Shown one piece after another: positions 1 to 5,227 of a DNA stretch of 5,684 bases. Below the pieces are notes generated by a model. The model ran no database searches. It was not told the origin of the DNA and saw only the letters and a list, made by a program, of their open reading frames with translations. Location of the stretch: contig SXOW01000146.1 in NCBI GenBank assembly GCA_005778315.1, positions 1 through 5,684 on the forward strand, written 5' to 3'. Every line of letters begins with the position of its first letter. Position 1 is the first letter of the stretch. The stretch is from Acidobacteriota bacterium (GTDB taxonomy: Bacteria; Acidobacteriota; Vicinamibacteria; Vicinamibacterales; UBA8438). The position numbers and the translations under genes were made by a program.

Positions 1-453
1 AACACGCCGACCGACGACGCGTATGCCTACGACCCCGACGCCCCGCTCTCCCAACAGTTCGGCCGCCCGGTCCACTGCGCCACCATCGCCCGCGACGGCC
101 TGGTCTACGTCTGTGATCGGGTCAACGACCGTCTTCAGGTATTCCGCAAGGACGGCACCTACGTGGACGAGGTGGTGATCGCCCCCCGCACGCGTGGGTT
201 CGGGACGGCGTTCGACGTCGACTTCTCGCGAGACGCCGAGCAGCGGTATCTGTACAACATCGACGGCATGAACCAGAAGGTGTGGCTGCTGAATCGGGCC
301 ACCCTGGAGATTCTCGGTTCCTTCGGATTCGGCGGACATGTAGCCGGTGGGTTCACCGCGGCCCACAGCCTCGCGGTCGATTCCAGCGGGAGCATCTATA
401 TCGGAGAAACGCTGGAAGGCAAACGCGTGCAGCGGTTCGTACTGGGTCAGTGA
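1..453 (+). CDS. NHL-repeat beta-propeller protein, C-terminal part
   Basis: This is the 3' end of a gene that enters from the left edge; 150 codons are visible in frame 1 before TGA at 451-453. The translation shows two NHL-type blades. The first contains GLVYVCDRVNDRLQVFRKDG (about visible residues 35-54); the last contains SLAVDSSGSIYIGE followed by KRVQRF near the C-terminus. This alternation of an aliphatic-rich strand, D-G turn and 'R-x-Q-x-F' strand is typical of the six-bladed NHL propellers, including those related to peptidyl-alpha-hydroxyglycine alpha-amidating lyase, which are often exported. The ending matches what I know of family C-termini, so this end looks complete. No catalytic assignment is possible without the N-terminus. 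Internal GTG and ATG codons, for example at 163, are not real starts because blade homology continues upstream of them. The gene converges on the proline dehydrogenase gene with 22 bases between the stops. Confidence 0.85.
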   Translation, partial: NTPTDDAYAYDPDAPLSQQFGRPVHCATIARDGLVYVCDRVNDRLQVFRKDGTYVDEVVIAPRTRGFGTAFDVDFSRDAEQRYLYNIDGMNQKVWLLNRATLEILGSFGFGGHVAGGFTAAHSLAVDSSGSIYIGETLEGKRVQRFVLGQ

Positions 454-475
454 CCACGACGGCGCGCCACACCCC

Positions 476-1401
476 TTAGCTCGGCCGGCGCTCGTGGCAC
501 AGGCTTCTCAGTACGAACAGCACGTTGGCGGGCCGCTCTCCCAGCCGCCGCATGAAGTACTGAAACCACTGGTCACCGACGGAAGGGAGACGCGGACCCG
601 GTAGCCTTCCGCGGCGATCGCGGTTTGCAGGTCGCTGGGGACACCAAACAGCATCTCGAACTCGAAAGCGTCGGCAGACAGGCCGCGTTCGTGTGCGTAG
701 GTCTTGACGGCCTCGATCATCCGGGGGTCGTGCGTCGCAAACGCCGGACGGGTGCCGGAGTCCACGAGCGTTCGCATGAGTCGAACAAACGAGGTGTCGA
801 CGTCTGACTTTGCGGGATAGGCGACCGCCGCGGACTCCTGATAGGCGCCCTTGCACAGTCGAACCCCGGCCCCCAGGTCGATCAGCCGCTTCAGATCATC
901 CGCGGTCCGATGGAGATACGCCTGCAGGACGACGCCGACATTGCGATACCCGGCTCGCCACACACGCTCGAAGAGATCGAGCGTTGGGTCGACAGAGAAC
1001 GACTGCTCCATGTCGATCCGGACGAAGTAGGTGTCGCCCGCGGCATCGAGGACGCGACGCAGGTTCTCCTCACGGTTCCGCGGGTCCAGCAGCAGACCCA
1101 GCTGGGTCAGTTTCATGGAGATCTGGCACGAGAGTCCAGCCTCGCGGACGCCCTGCAGGATGATCTCATACGCGACCACGGCCTCCCTGGCCGCCTCCAC
1201 CGACCTGACGCTTTCGCCGAGATGATTCAGCGTGCAGTGCCGTCCGCCAGCCGTGAGTCGGGTTGCGCTCGTCAGGGCGTCACCGAGCGCCTCTCCGGCG
1301 ATGAACCGGCGGGCGAAGCCGCCCGGGCGCATGCCATACCTGGAGGCGAAGGTCTTCAGCGTGGTGCTGCCAGCCAGTCCGTGAAAGAGCGCCCGCGACA
1401 A
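476..1401 (-). CDS. Proline dehydrogenase (PRODH), frameshifted near the 3' end
   Basis: FAD-dependent proline dehydrogenase oxidises L-proline to pyrroline-5-carboxylate, the first step of proline catabolism. Counting from a TTG start at 1401, family landmarks appear in order: FIAGEALGDAL (about 34-44), LNHLGESV, QISMKLTQLG (Lys97), YFVRIDME (Asp130), VVLQAYL (about 158-164), GVRLCKGAYQES (about 179-190), FATHDP (about 221-226), FEFEMLFGV (about 246-254) and GYRVRV. After 'SLP' the frame breaks at about 578-580 and would end at 508 in unrelated residues. Adding one base restores GDQWFQYFMRRLGERPANV and a stop at 476, giving 308 residues, the size of monofunctional PRODH such as the Thermus enzyme (about 307). 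The TTG is favoured because AAGGGA lies 4 bases upstream and the alignment begins there. In-frame ATG at 1512 or 1593 and GTG at 1461 are possible, but the ATGs would overlap the divergent gene at 1511. No aldehyde dehydrogenase partner is visible. Confidence 0.9.
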
Positions 1402-1405
1402 GGAG

Positions 1406-1411
1406 TCCCTT
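1406..1411 (-). promoter_or_regulatory. Ribosome binding site supporting a TTG start for PRODH
   Basis: Minus-strand AAGGGA lies four bases before TTG at 1401. It coincides with the point where PRODH family similarity begins (SRALFHGL...RFIAGEAL). The upstream in-frame ATG at 1512 has no comparable purine-rich site, so this element decides the preferred start. The match to the anti-Shine-Dalgarno sequence is only partial. Confidence 0.45.
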
Positions 1412-1510
1412 GTCGCCTCGGAGCCAGCGACCGCGTGTTCGAGGAGTCGGTCGAGGCACACAGAGGCTGCCGACCCAGACGACGGGGACCGGGTACCATG
1501 ATGGAGACTC

Positions 1511-1690
1511 ATGGACGACGCCACCACTGCGGGAGTAGAGCCGTCGGGTCTCAAGACCCGGGCCCTGCTGGTATCGGTTTTTACGATTGCCACCTGCGGG
1601 CCGATCTACGAACTGCTGGCGGGCACCATCGCGAGTTACCTCAGCGGGCTTGCGCAGTTGCGAACAGCCCCGGGGCGCACGGTCAGATAG
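1511..1690 (+). pseudogene. Spermidine-synthase-like membrane protein, N-terminal fragment
   Basis: An ATG at 1511 follows GGAG (1503-1506) at four-base spacing and opens a 59-codon frame that ends with TAG at 1688-1690. Residues 16-46 read as a first transmembrane helix with CGPIYELLAGTIASYLSG. This block resembles the conserved first-helix motif 'C/VGLVYELxxGTLASYLLGDSVTQFS' of membrane-anchored polyamine aminopropyltransferase (SpeE-like) proteins, which transfer aminopropyl groups from decarboxylated SAM. Homology stops at Gly46 (about 1648), exactly where the family would continue with D-S-V-T-Q-F-S. The remaining 13 codons read antisense through the opposing membrane gene. The catalytic domain is therefore absent. 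The gene is divergent from PRODH, 109 bases away. The family call rests on one short conserved block remembered from the family, so it is moderately sure; that this is a fragment is more certain. Confidence 0.6.
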
Positions 1691-1848
1691 ATGAAGCTCG
1701 CGTAGAGCTGCTTCCAGGGCGTCGTGCCGCCGCGTCCGGGTCCGTGCAGCCGGCCCACCAGCCAGGCGCCGACCGGCACCGCCACAAACACGGCCAGGAT
1801 CGCCACGGGGTAGGCCCCGGCACGCAGCAGGAAATCTTGGATGCTCAC
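1636..1848 (-). pseudogene. Small multi-spanning membrane protein, truncated and frameshifted
   Basis: From GTG at 1848 (MSIQDFLLRAGAYP) the product has one clear hydrophobic helix (VAILAVFVAVPVGAWLVG), then a glycine-rich loop HGPGRGGTTPWKQLYASFIY. The 'P-W-K-x-L-Y-x-x-x-I-Y-L-x-x-x-P-G-x-F-A' pattern matches an uncharacterised family of about 130-150-residue membrane proteins. Family members continue with further helices; this copy does not. The literal frame becomes RPGAVRNC and stops at 1636. Shifting one base within the CGCCCCGGGG stretch (about 1671-1680) restores APGLFATAQA, but that frame stops at 1641. The C-terminal helices are missing where the fragment abuts the opposing spermidine-synthase-like fragment. 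An upstream ATG-like extension (from 1890) is open, but the alignment starts near the GTG. No good ribosome binding site is seen. Function unknown. Confidence 0.55.
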
Positions 1849-1946
1849 GGCGGTGATGTGATTGCGGTGGGACAGGTCGTAGCCTACCACTCGTCACAAG
1901 GTCAAGGGAGCCTGGGTCGACTCGGCGAGCGCGAACGTCACGGCGG

Positions 1947-2216
1947 TCACGGGCCGACCGCCACCAGGGCCTGGTCGGTCCGAATAAAGATCCGGCCGTT
2001 GGACACCGCCGGCGACGAGACCAACCGCTTGTCCGGTCGCGAACCAGGCATAGACACGCTCGCCGTCCGACACGGCGCTCTCCACACCGTCGGCAGGCCC
2101 TGCTCGCTCGAGATCCGCCGCCCGTCGGGTCCCCGCCACTGGGGCCAGTCCTGAGCGCGCACGACCCCGCTGGCCACCACCAGCCCGATCGCCACCACTG
2201 TCGGCACCTTCTTCAT
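1947..2216 (-). pseudogene. PQQ-like beta-propeller protein collapsed to 89 codons
   Basis: ATG at 2216 follows GAGGAGA (2221-2227) at four-base spacing. Residues 1-21 are a signal peptide ending V-R-A, then QDWPQWRGPDGR, the usual mature N-terminus of exported PQQ-like propellers, and GLPTVW at 40-45. Full family members are about 400-440 residues. After residue 44 the conserved propeller text moves to another frame: ESAVSDGERVYAWFATGQ, read from about 2082 to 2029, equals the family's mid-protein 'SPVTDGERVYAWFATGQ' strand. From residue 64 (2027) the original frame again carries family sequence, RLVSSPAVSNGRIFIRTDQ, the typical last blade, and ends at TGA 1947-1949. Two internal losses therefore removed most of the propeller, and the second restored the starting frame. 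The literal product would be an exported mini-protein with 19 non-native residues in the middle. It is divergent from lldP, about 170 bases away. Confidence 0.75.
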
Positions 2217-2317
2217 CGCGTCTCCTCGCGGCGCATCGCCACCGGCGATCGTGACACAGCACGACTACGCACAGATCCATCTGCGGCGGACGGGGGTCGT
2301 CTGCCGCCTCCCCAAGT

Positions 2318-2347
2318 ATCGTCATCGGTCTCTGACCGTGCTACAGT
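2318..2347 (+). promoter_or_regulatory. Promoter-like site upstream of lldP
   Basis: GTGCTACAGT at 2338-2347 resembles an extended -10 element (TGcTAcanT). ATCGTC lies at 2318-2323, 14 bases before it, in the -35 area although it is a poor match to TTGACA. The same two blocks with the same spacing occur upstream of the helicase gene at 5011-5040. It would give a leader of about 30 bases before the lldP ATG. Assignment is by inspection only. Confidence 0.35.
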
Positions 2348-2385
2348 CTGCCAACCGGCTTCACCTTTTTTGCGGACTATTCGAC

Positions 2386-4017
2386 ATGTGGGAACAAAAT
2401 TACACCCCCCTTGCAGACAGCCTCGGCTTCTCCACCGTGGTGGCAGCCGTCCCCTTGGTGATCCTGTTCTACATGCTGGGGGTGAAGCGGAAGCCCAGCT
2501 GGATCGCGGGACTCAGCGCGCTGGGGGCCGCCCTGGTGCTCGCCGTGGCGGTGTATGGCATGCCGGTGCCACAAGCGGGCGCGTCGATGGTCTATGGCGC
2601 GGCTTTCGGGCTGTTGCCGATCGGCTGGATCGTGATCGCCTCCCTCGTCCTCTATCGACTGACGGTGGAAACCGGCAAATTTGAAATCATCAAGGATTCG
2701 ATCGGGGCGCTCAGCGACGACCGCCGTCTGCAGGCGGTGCTGATCGGTTTTGCGTTCGGCGCGTTCATCGAAGGCGCCGCCGGGTTCGGCACGCCGGTGG
2801 CTGTCGCCGCGGCCATGATGACGGGCCTGGGCTTCTCACCCTTTTACGCCGCCTTTATCTGTTTGGTGGCGAACACCGCTCCAGTCGCGTTCGGGTCGCT
2901 CGGTATCCCGATCACCACGCTGGCCCAGGTCACCGGGCTGCCAGTCGGTGACCTGAGCACCATGGCTGGCCGTCTGTGTGGCCTGATTGCCATCATCATT
3001 CCGGCCTACATGGTCGTCATCATGTCCGGCTTCAAGCGGGCCCTCGAAGTGTTTCCGCCCATCGCCGCCTGCTCGGTGACCTTCGCCGGCGTGTTGCTGT
3101 GGGCGTCGAGCACGTTTGGACCTGAACTCGCCGTGATCCTGTCTTCGATTGCCGCATTGGCGGCGATGATCCTGGTCATGAAGATGTGGCATCCGAAGAA
3201 CATTTTCCGTCTCGAAGGCGATGCGCCCGCGACCGGGGGAGGACACGCGCATACGGCCGGAGAGGTATTCACGGCGTGGAGCCCGTATATCCTCCTGGTC
3301 GCCTTCGTCTTGGTCTGGCGCTACCAGCCGATGGCTGCGATCCTCAACAGTGTCAGCCTGTCGATTCCGGTGCCGCTGCTTGACGGTCTCATTACACGCG
3401 TTCCACCGCTGACCCCGTCACCCTCGCCGTACCCGGCCGTCTACGCGTTCCCGTGGTTGTCGGCTGCGGGCACGTCCTGTTTCTTGTCCGCCTTCGCGGC
3501 GTCGCTCGTGCTGGGCGTCTCGCCGGCCAGGTTCATCGGCATCGTCGGCGGGGTGTTCAAGCAGCTGGCCATGCCACTGTTGACGATCGCCTCCGTGTTG
3601 GCCCTCGCGTTCCTGATGAACTACGCCGGCATGACCTCGACCCTGGGTCTGGCGTTTGCCGCCACCGGCGCGCTGTTTCCCTTCTTCAGCGCGATGCTGG
3701 GGTGGACTGGCGTGTTCCTGACCGGGAGCGACACCTCGTCGAACGCGCTGTTCGGCACGTTGCAGGTCGTGACCGCGAACGAACTCGCCCTGAATCCTAT
3801 CCTGACCGCGTCCACGAATGCGGCCACCGGGGTGATGGGCAAGATGATTTCGCTGCAAAGCATCGCAGTCGCGGTGGCGGCCACCGGCATGGCGTCGTCC
3901 GATGAAGGCCGGCTGTTCCGCATCACGCTGAAGCACAGCATCATCCTGGCCCTGTTCATGGCCGTGGTGACGATGATCTTCGCCTACGTGCTCCCGCAGT
4001 TCGTGCCCCAGGTGTAG
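2386..4017 (+). CDS. lldP: L-lactate/glycolate permease, LldP family
   Basis: This is an integral inner-membrane carrier of the lactate permease family, which takes up L- or D-lactate and often glycolate with protons. The 543-residue product (E. coli LldP is 551) starts MWEQNYTPLA, like the E. coli N-terminus LWQQNYDPAG. Many hydrophobic helices span the whole length. Conserved family blocks are present in order: FGAFIEGAAGFGTPVA (124-139), NTAPVAFGSLGIP (163-175), NYAGMTSTLG (412-421), FLTGSDTSSNALFG (444-457) and TGVMGKMISLQSIAVA (481-496); E. coli has Pro at the Leu490 position. An upstream in-frame ATG at 2251 is open, but the extra 45 residues do not resemble the family and include the promoter-like site. 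Only a weak GCGGA (2372-2376) precedes the ATG. No lactate dehydrogenase or regulator adjoins it, so exact substrate is inferred. It appears intact and converges on the minus-strand anti-sigma-like fragment with 10 bases between stops. Confidence 0.95.
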   Translation: MWEQNYTPLADSLGFSTVVAAVPLVILFYMLGVKRKPSWIAGLSALGAALVLAVAVYGMPVPQAGASMVYGAAFGLLPIGWIVIASLVLYRLTVETGKFEIIKDSIGALSDDRRLQAVLIGFAFGAFIEGAAGFGTPVAVAAAMMTGLGFSPFYAAFICLVANTAPVAFGSLGIPITTLAQVTGLPVGDLSTMAGRLCGLIAIIIPAYMVVIMSGFKRALEVFPPIAACSVTFAGVLLWASSTFGPELAVILSSIAALAAMILVMKMWHPKNIFRLEGDAPATGGGHAHTAGEVFTAWSPYILLVAFVLVWRYQPMAAILNSVSLSIPVPLLDGLITRVPPLTPSPSPYPAVYAFPWLSAAGTSCFLSAFAASLVLGVSPARFIGIVGGVFKQLAMPLLTIASVLALAFLMNYAGMTSTLGLAFAATGALFPFFSAMLGWTGVFLTGSDTSSNALFGTLQVVTANELALNPILTASTNAATGVMGKMISLQSIAVAVAATGMASSDEGRLFRITLKHSIILALFMAVVTMIFAYVLPQFVPQV

Positions 4018-4024
4018 GGTGACT

Positions 4025-4045
4025 GGTTCAATTCTGAATCGAACC
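4025..4045. terminator. Inverted repeat between convergent genes, possible bidirectional terminator
   Basis: GGTTC-A-ATT, loop CTG, AAT-C-GAACC forms an almost perfect stem with one A/C mismatch, just after the lldP stop and across the stop of the opposing gene. The position suits a bidirectional terminator. There is no following T-run on either strand, and the stem is AT-rich at its top, so intrinsic termination is uncertain. Confidence 0.4.
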
Positions 4046-4294
4046 GACGAGATAGAAGACGACCTGGTCGGTTGGTAGGGGTACCCGGTGCACGGCTGTT
4101 GTCAGACGCGACGCAGCTGCCTGTGTGAGCGGCTCGGTCGGAGCCGCGATCTGTCCCAGACTCATCCGTACGAGGTCAAGCTCCGGTGACGAGGCGGCCG
4201 GGTTTGGACCGCGGCCGAGTGTCGCCCACCCCGCCGCGGTGAGCACCAGTGCTCCGAGGGCGACCTGCACACGGCGCCCGCGCCGCCGCGCCAC
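4028..4294 (-). pseudogene. Anti-sigma-like membrane protein, 5'-truncated
   Basis: The open frame of 88 codons (literal start GTG 4294, no ribosome binding site) begins with a basic stretch ARRRGRRVQ, then one transmembrane helix (VALGALVLTAAGWATLG, about 10-26) and an outside tail with PTEPLTQAAASRL and VHRVPLPTDQ. This inside-basic, single-helix, proline-rich tail layout is seen in small membrane anti-sigma proteins encoded directly after ECF sigma genes. The start of a sigma-like gene lies immediately upstream in a different frame, so the true N-terminus appears to have been lost together with most of the sigma gene. It could instead be a short, complete, unrelated membrane protein that happens to use the GTG. 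Function is inferred from layout and context, not from a recognised domain. Confidence 0.45.
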
Positions 4295-4295
4295 C

Positions 4296-4358
4296 GACCA
4301 CGTTGCACAGCGGTCGCTCCAGCCGCGCGTAGAGCTGCTCGAGCTCTTCCTCGCGCAT
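4296..4358 (-). pseudogene. ECF sigma factor, N-terminal remnant
   Basis: ATG at 4358 begins MREEELEQLYARLERPLCNVV. The pattern 'L-Y-A-R-L-E-R-P-L-x-N-V-V' resembles the start of region 2 in a group of ECF-type RNA polymerase sigma factors, which normally continues 'Y-R-W-x-W-x-x-E-E-A-x-D-x-V-Q-E-A-F'. Here the similarity ends at the second Val (about 4296); the same frame runs on into low-complexity Gly/Ala/Arg residues and stops at 4176 without region 2.4 or region 4. The downstream sequence in another frame is the membrane part of an anti-sigma-like protein. The call depends on about 13 characteristic residues. The start lies 22 bases after the stop of the exported-protein gene, so these genes were probably one transcription unit. 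Confidence 0.5.
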
Positions 4359-4380
4359 CGGTCGGTCTCATGGGACGAGT

Positions 4381-4895
4381 TCAGCCATCAGTGACGTAGT
4401 ACAGCGTCAGAGGGTCTGGGGCGTTCAAGTCCGGGAAGGGGTCGAAGCCCGGACCGAAATGTCGGCCGTCCAAGCCGACTTGTCCGACGACGAGATACTG
4501 CCCAGCCCGCAGCGACACTTGGCTCGCAAAGCTGTGCTGCGGGGGGACGGAGATCGAGACGTCCGCCACCATCTGGTCCCCGGCTTGGGTCACTGTCTGC
4601 TCAACCTCCACCATCTTTCCGGTCGCCCGACCCGGGTCCTGCACCATCGACAGCACCTGAATCTCCTCCAGCAGGGCGAATTCCGCGGAGCCCTGGCCCG
4701 CGACCAGCAGCCAGTAGGTCAACTTGAGCGGACTCGGGGACGTTTGAGACGTCGTGAACCCGCGCTCGAGCATCTCGGCGATGCCGTTCTGAATCCGGGC
4801 CGGCGCCACAACAACGAGCGAGTCACCCGGACCCTCGCTCACGCGACCAATAGCGCCGCTGCGGCCGCGACGACGCCGCTCTTTGACGTGTGCAT
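4381..4895 (-). CDS. Exported protein of unknown function, signal peptide out of frame
   Basis: Two frames together make one plausible exported protein. ATG at 4895, with AGAGG at 4900-4904 four bases upstream, encodes MHTSKSGVVAAAAALLVA, a good signal peptide, then hits TGA at 4839-4841. The body is open in another frame from GTG 4842 to TGA 4381-4383 (153 residues) with no ribosome binding site of its own; one missing base around 4842-4850 would join them. The body has an amphipathic N-terminal part (IQNGIAEMLERG), LKLTYWLLVAGQ, EEIQVLSM, a basic/acidic stretch with VEVEQTVTQ, VSLRAGQYLVVGQ and a C-terminal LTLYYVTDG. These beta-rich blocks remind me of an unnamed exported protein encoded beside ECF sigma/anti-sigma pairs; I cannot name a domain. 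In that family more sequence usually lies between YWLLVAGQ and the next block, so an internal loss is possible. The sigma remnant follows 22 bases downstream. Confidence 0.6.
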
Positions 4896-4899
4896 CGAA

Positions 4900-4904
4900 C
4901 CTCT
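4900..4904 (-). promoter_or_regulatory. Ribosome binding site of the exported-protein gene
   Basis: Minus-strand AGAGG lies four bases before ATG 4895. It decides that translation begins with the signal-peptide frame, not at GTG 4842, where no such site exists, and is the main reason to treat the two frames as one broken gene. Confidence 0.5.
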
Positions 4905-5010
4905 TGGCGACGCGCTCGAGTCGCCCTCAAAGACTACTACTCGCGGCGCGCGCGATCCTTCACGCCATTCGTTCAAGCCACCTGTGCGCGCCAGCGTCCC
5001 GCAAGACTCC

Positions 5011-5040
5011 ATCGTCGCCCGCTCACTTCCGTGCTACGAT
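5011..5040 (+). promoter_or_regulatory. Promoter-like site upstream of the DEAD-box helicase
   Basis: GTGCTACGAT (5031-5040) looks like an extended -10 element, with ATCGTC (5011-5016) 14 bases before it. The arrangement repeats that upstream of lldP at 2318-2347. If used, the transcript would have a leader of about 180 bases before the helicase ATG. The -35 block does not match the usual TTGACA. Confidence 0.35.
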
Positions 5041-5080
5041 GGTCGACGAATCGCGAGCAGGTTTTCTCCCACCCGGAAAC

Positions 5081-5098
5081 CCCGCTCAGAGCAGCGGG
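5081..5098 (+). repeat. Hairpin in the presumed helicase leader
   Basis: CCCGCT, six-base loop, AGCGGG forms a perfect 6-bp stem. A weaker pairing, GGTTT (5060-5064) with AAACC (5077-5081), lies just upstream and would partly compete with it. No T-run follows, so it is not an obvious terminator. Confidence 0.35.
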
Positions 5099-5153
5099 TA
5101 TCGCCCAGCGCACAACGCGGGCCCTCCTCCTCCCAGACTCTTCCTGCGATCGC

Positions 5154-5168
5154 CCCTCATGCTGAGGG
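5154..5168 (+). repeat. Second hairpin in the presumed helicase leader
   Basis: CCCTCA, loop TGC, TGAGGG is a perfect 6-bp stem with a three-base loop, 59 bases before the helicase ATG. It could be a leader structure or chance in GC-rich DNA. Confidence 0.35.
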
Positions 5169-5227
5169 ACTGACGTCGATAACCGACCGCGCCAGGGTGA
5201 GCGCGGAACTTGGAGCACCACATACAG

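Larger units (their letters stand above)
4896..5227. other. Non-coding stretch between divergent genes
   Basis: This 332-base stretch separates the start of the minus-strand exported-protein gene from the plus-strand helicase gene. Short open frames cross it on the plus strand, but they have arginine/serine/proline-rich composition, no ribosome binding sites, and no recognisable similarity. It holds the ribosome binding site of the exported gene (4900-4904), a promoter-like site (5011-5040), and two perfect inverted repeats (5081-5098 and 5154-5168). I see no gene remnant in it. Confidence 0.6.

Noticed and set aside
1545..1560. Perfect 6-bp inverted repeat with tetraloop (CGGGTC-N4-GACCCG), considered as a terminator
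   Set aside because: It lies within the first codons of the plus-strand spermidine-synthase-like fragment, has no T-run, and is probably a coincidence of coding sequence.
1402..1593. A 64-residue N-terminal extension of proline dehydrogenase from ATG 1593
   Set aside because: Similarity starts after the TTG at 1401, the frame-restored length from TTG matches the family, and the extension overlaps the divergent gene starting at 1511.
1849..1946. Short minus-strand frame starting at a GTG overlapping the PQQ stop (about 18 codons)
   Set aside because: It is too short, has no ribosome binding site and no recognisable sequence. It may be part of lost intergenic or gene sequence, but nothing supports a call.
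910..2154. A long plus-strand open frame of 414 codons running opposite the PRODH, membrane and PQQ genes
   Set aside because: It is antisense to recognisable coding sequence over most of its length, has a biased composition rich in Arg, Gly and Ala with no domain, and no ribosome binding site. Such frames are common in GC-rich DNA.
2251..2385. A 45-codon N-terminal extension of the lactate permease from an upstream ATG
   Set aside because: The permease family begins at MWEQNY (2386), the extension is not hydrophobic or family-like, and it contains the promoter-like site.
3418..3936. Minus-strand open frame of 172 codons opposite the lactate permease
   Set aside because: It is a shadow of a strongly supported membrane transporter; the translation is His/Arg/Gln/Gly-rich, which is expected antisense to hydrophobic codons.
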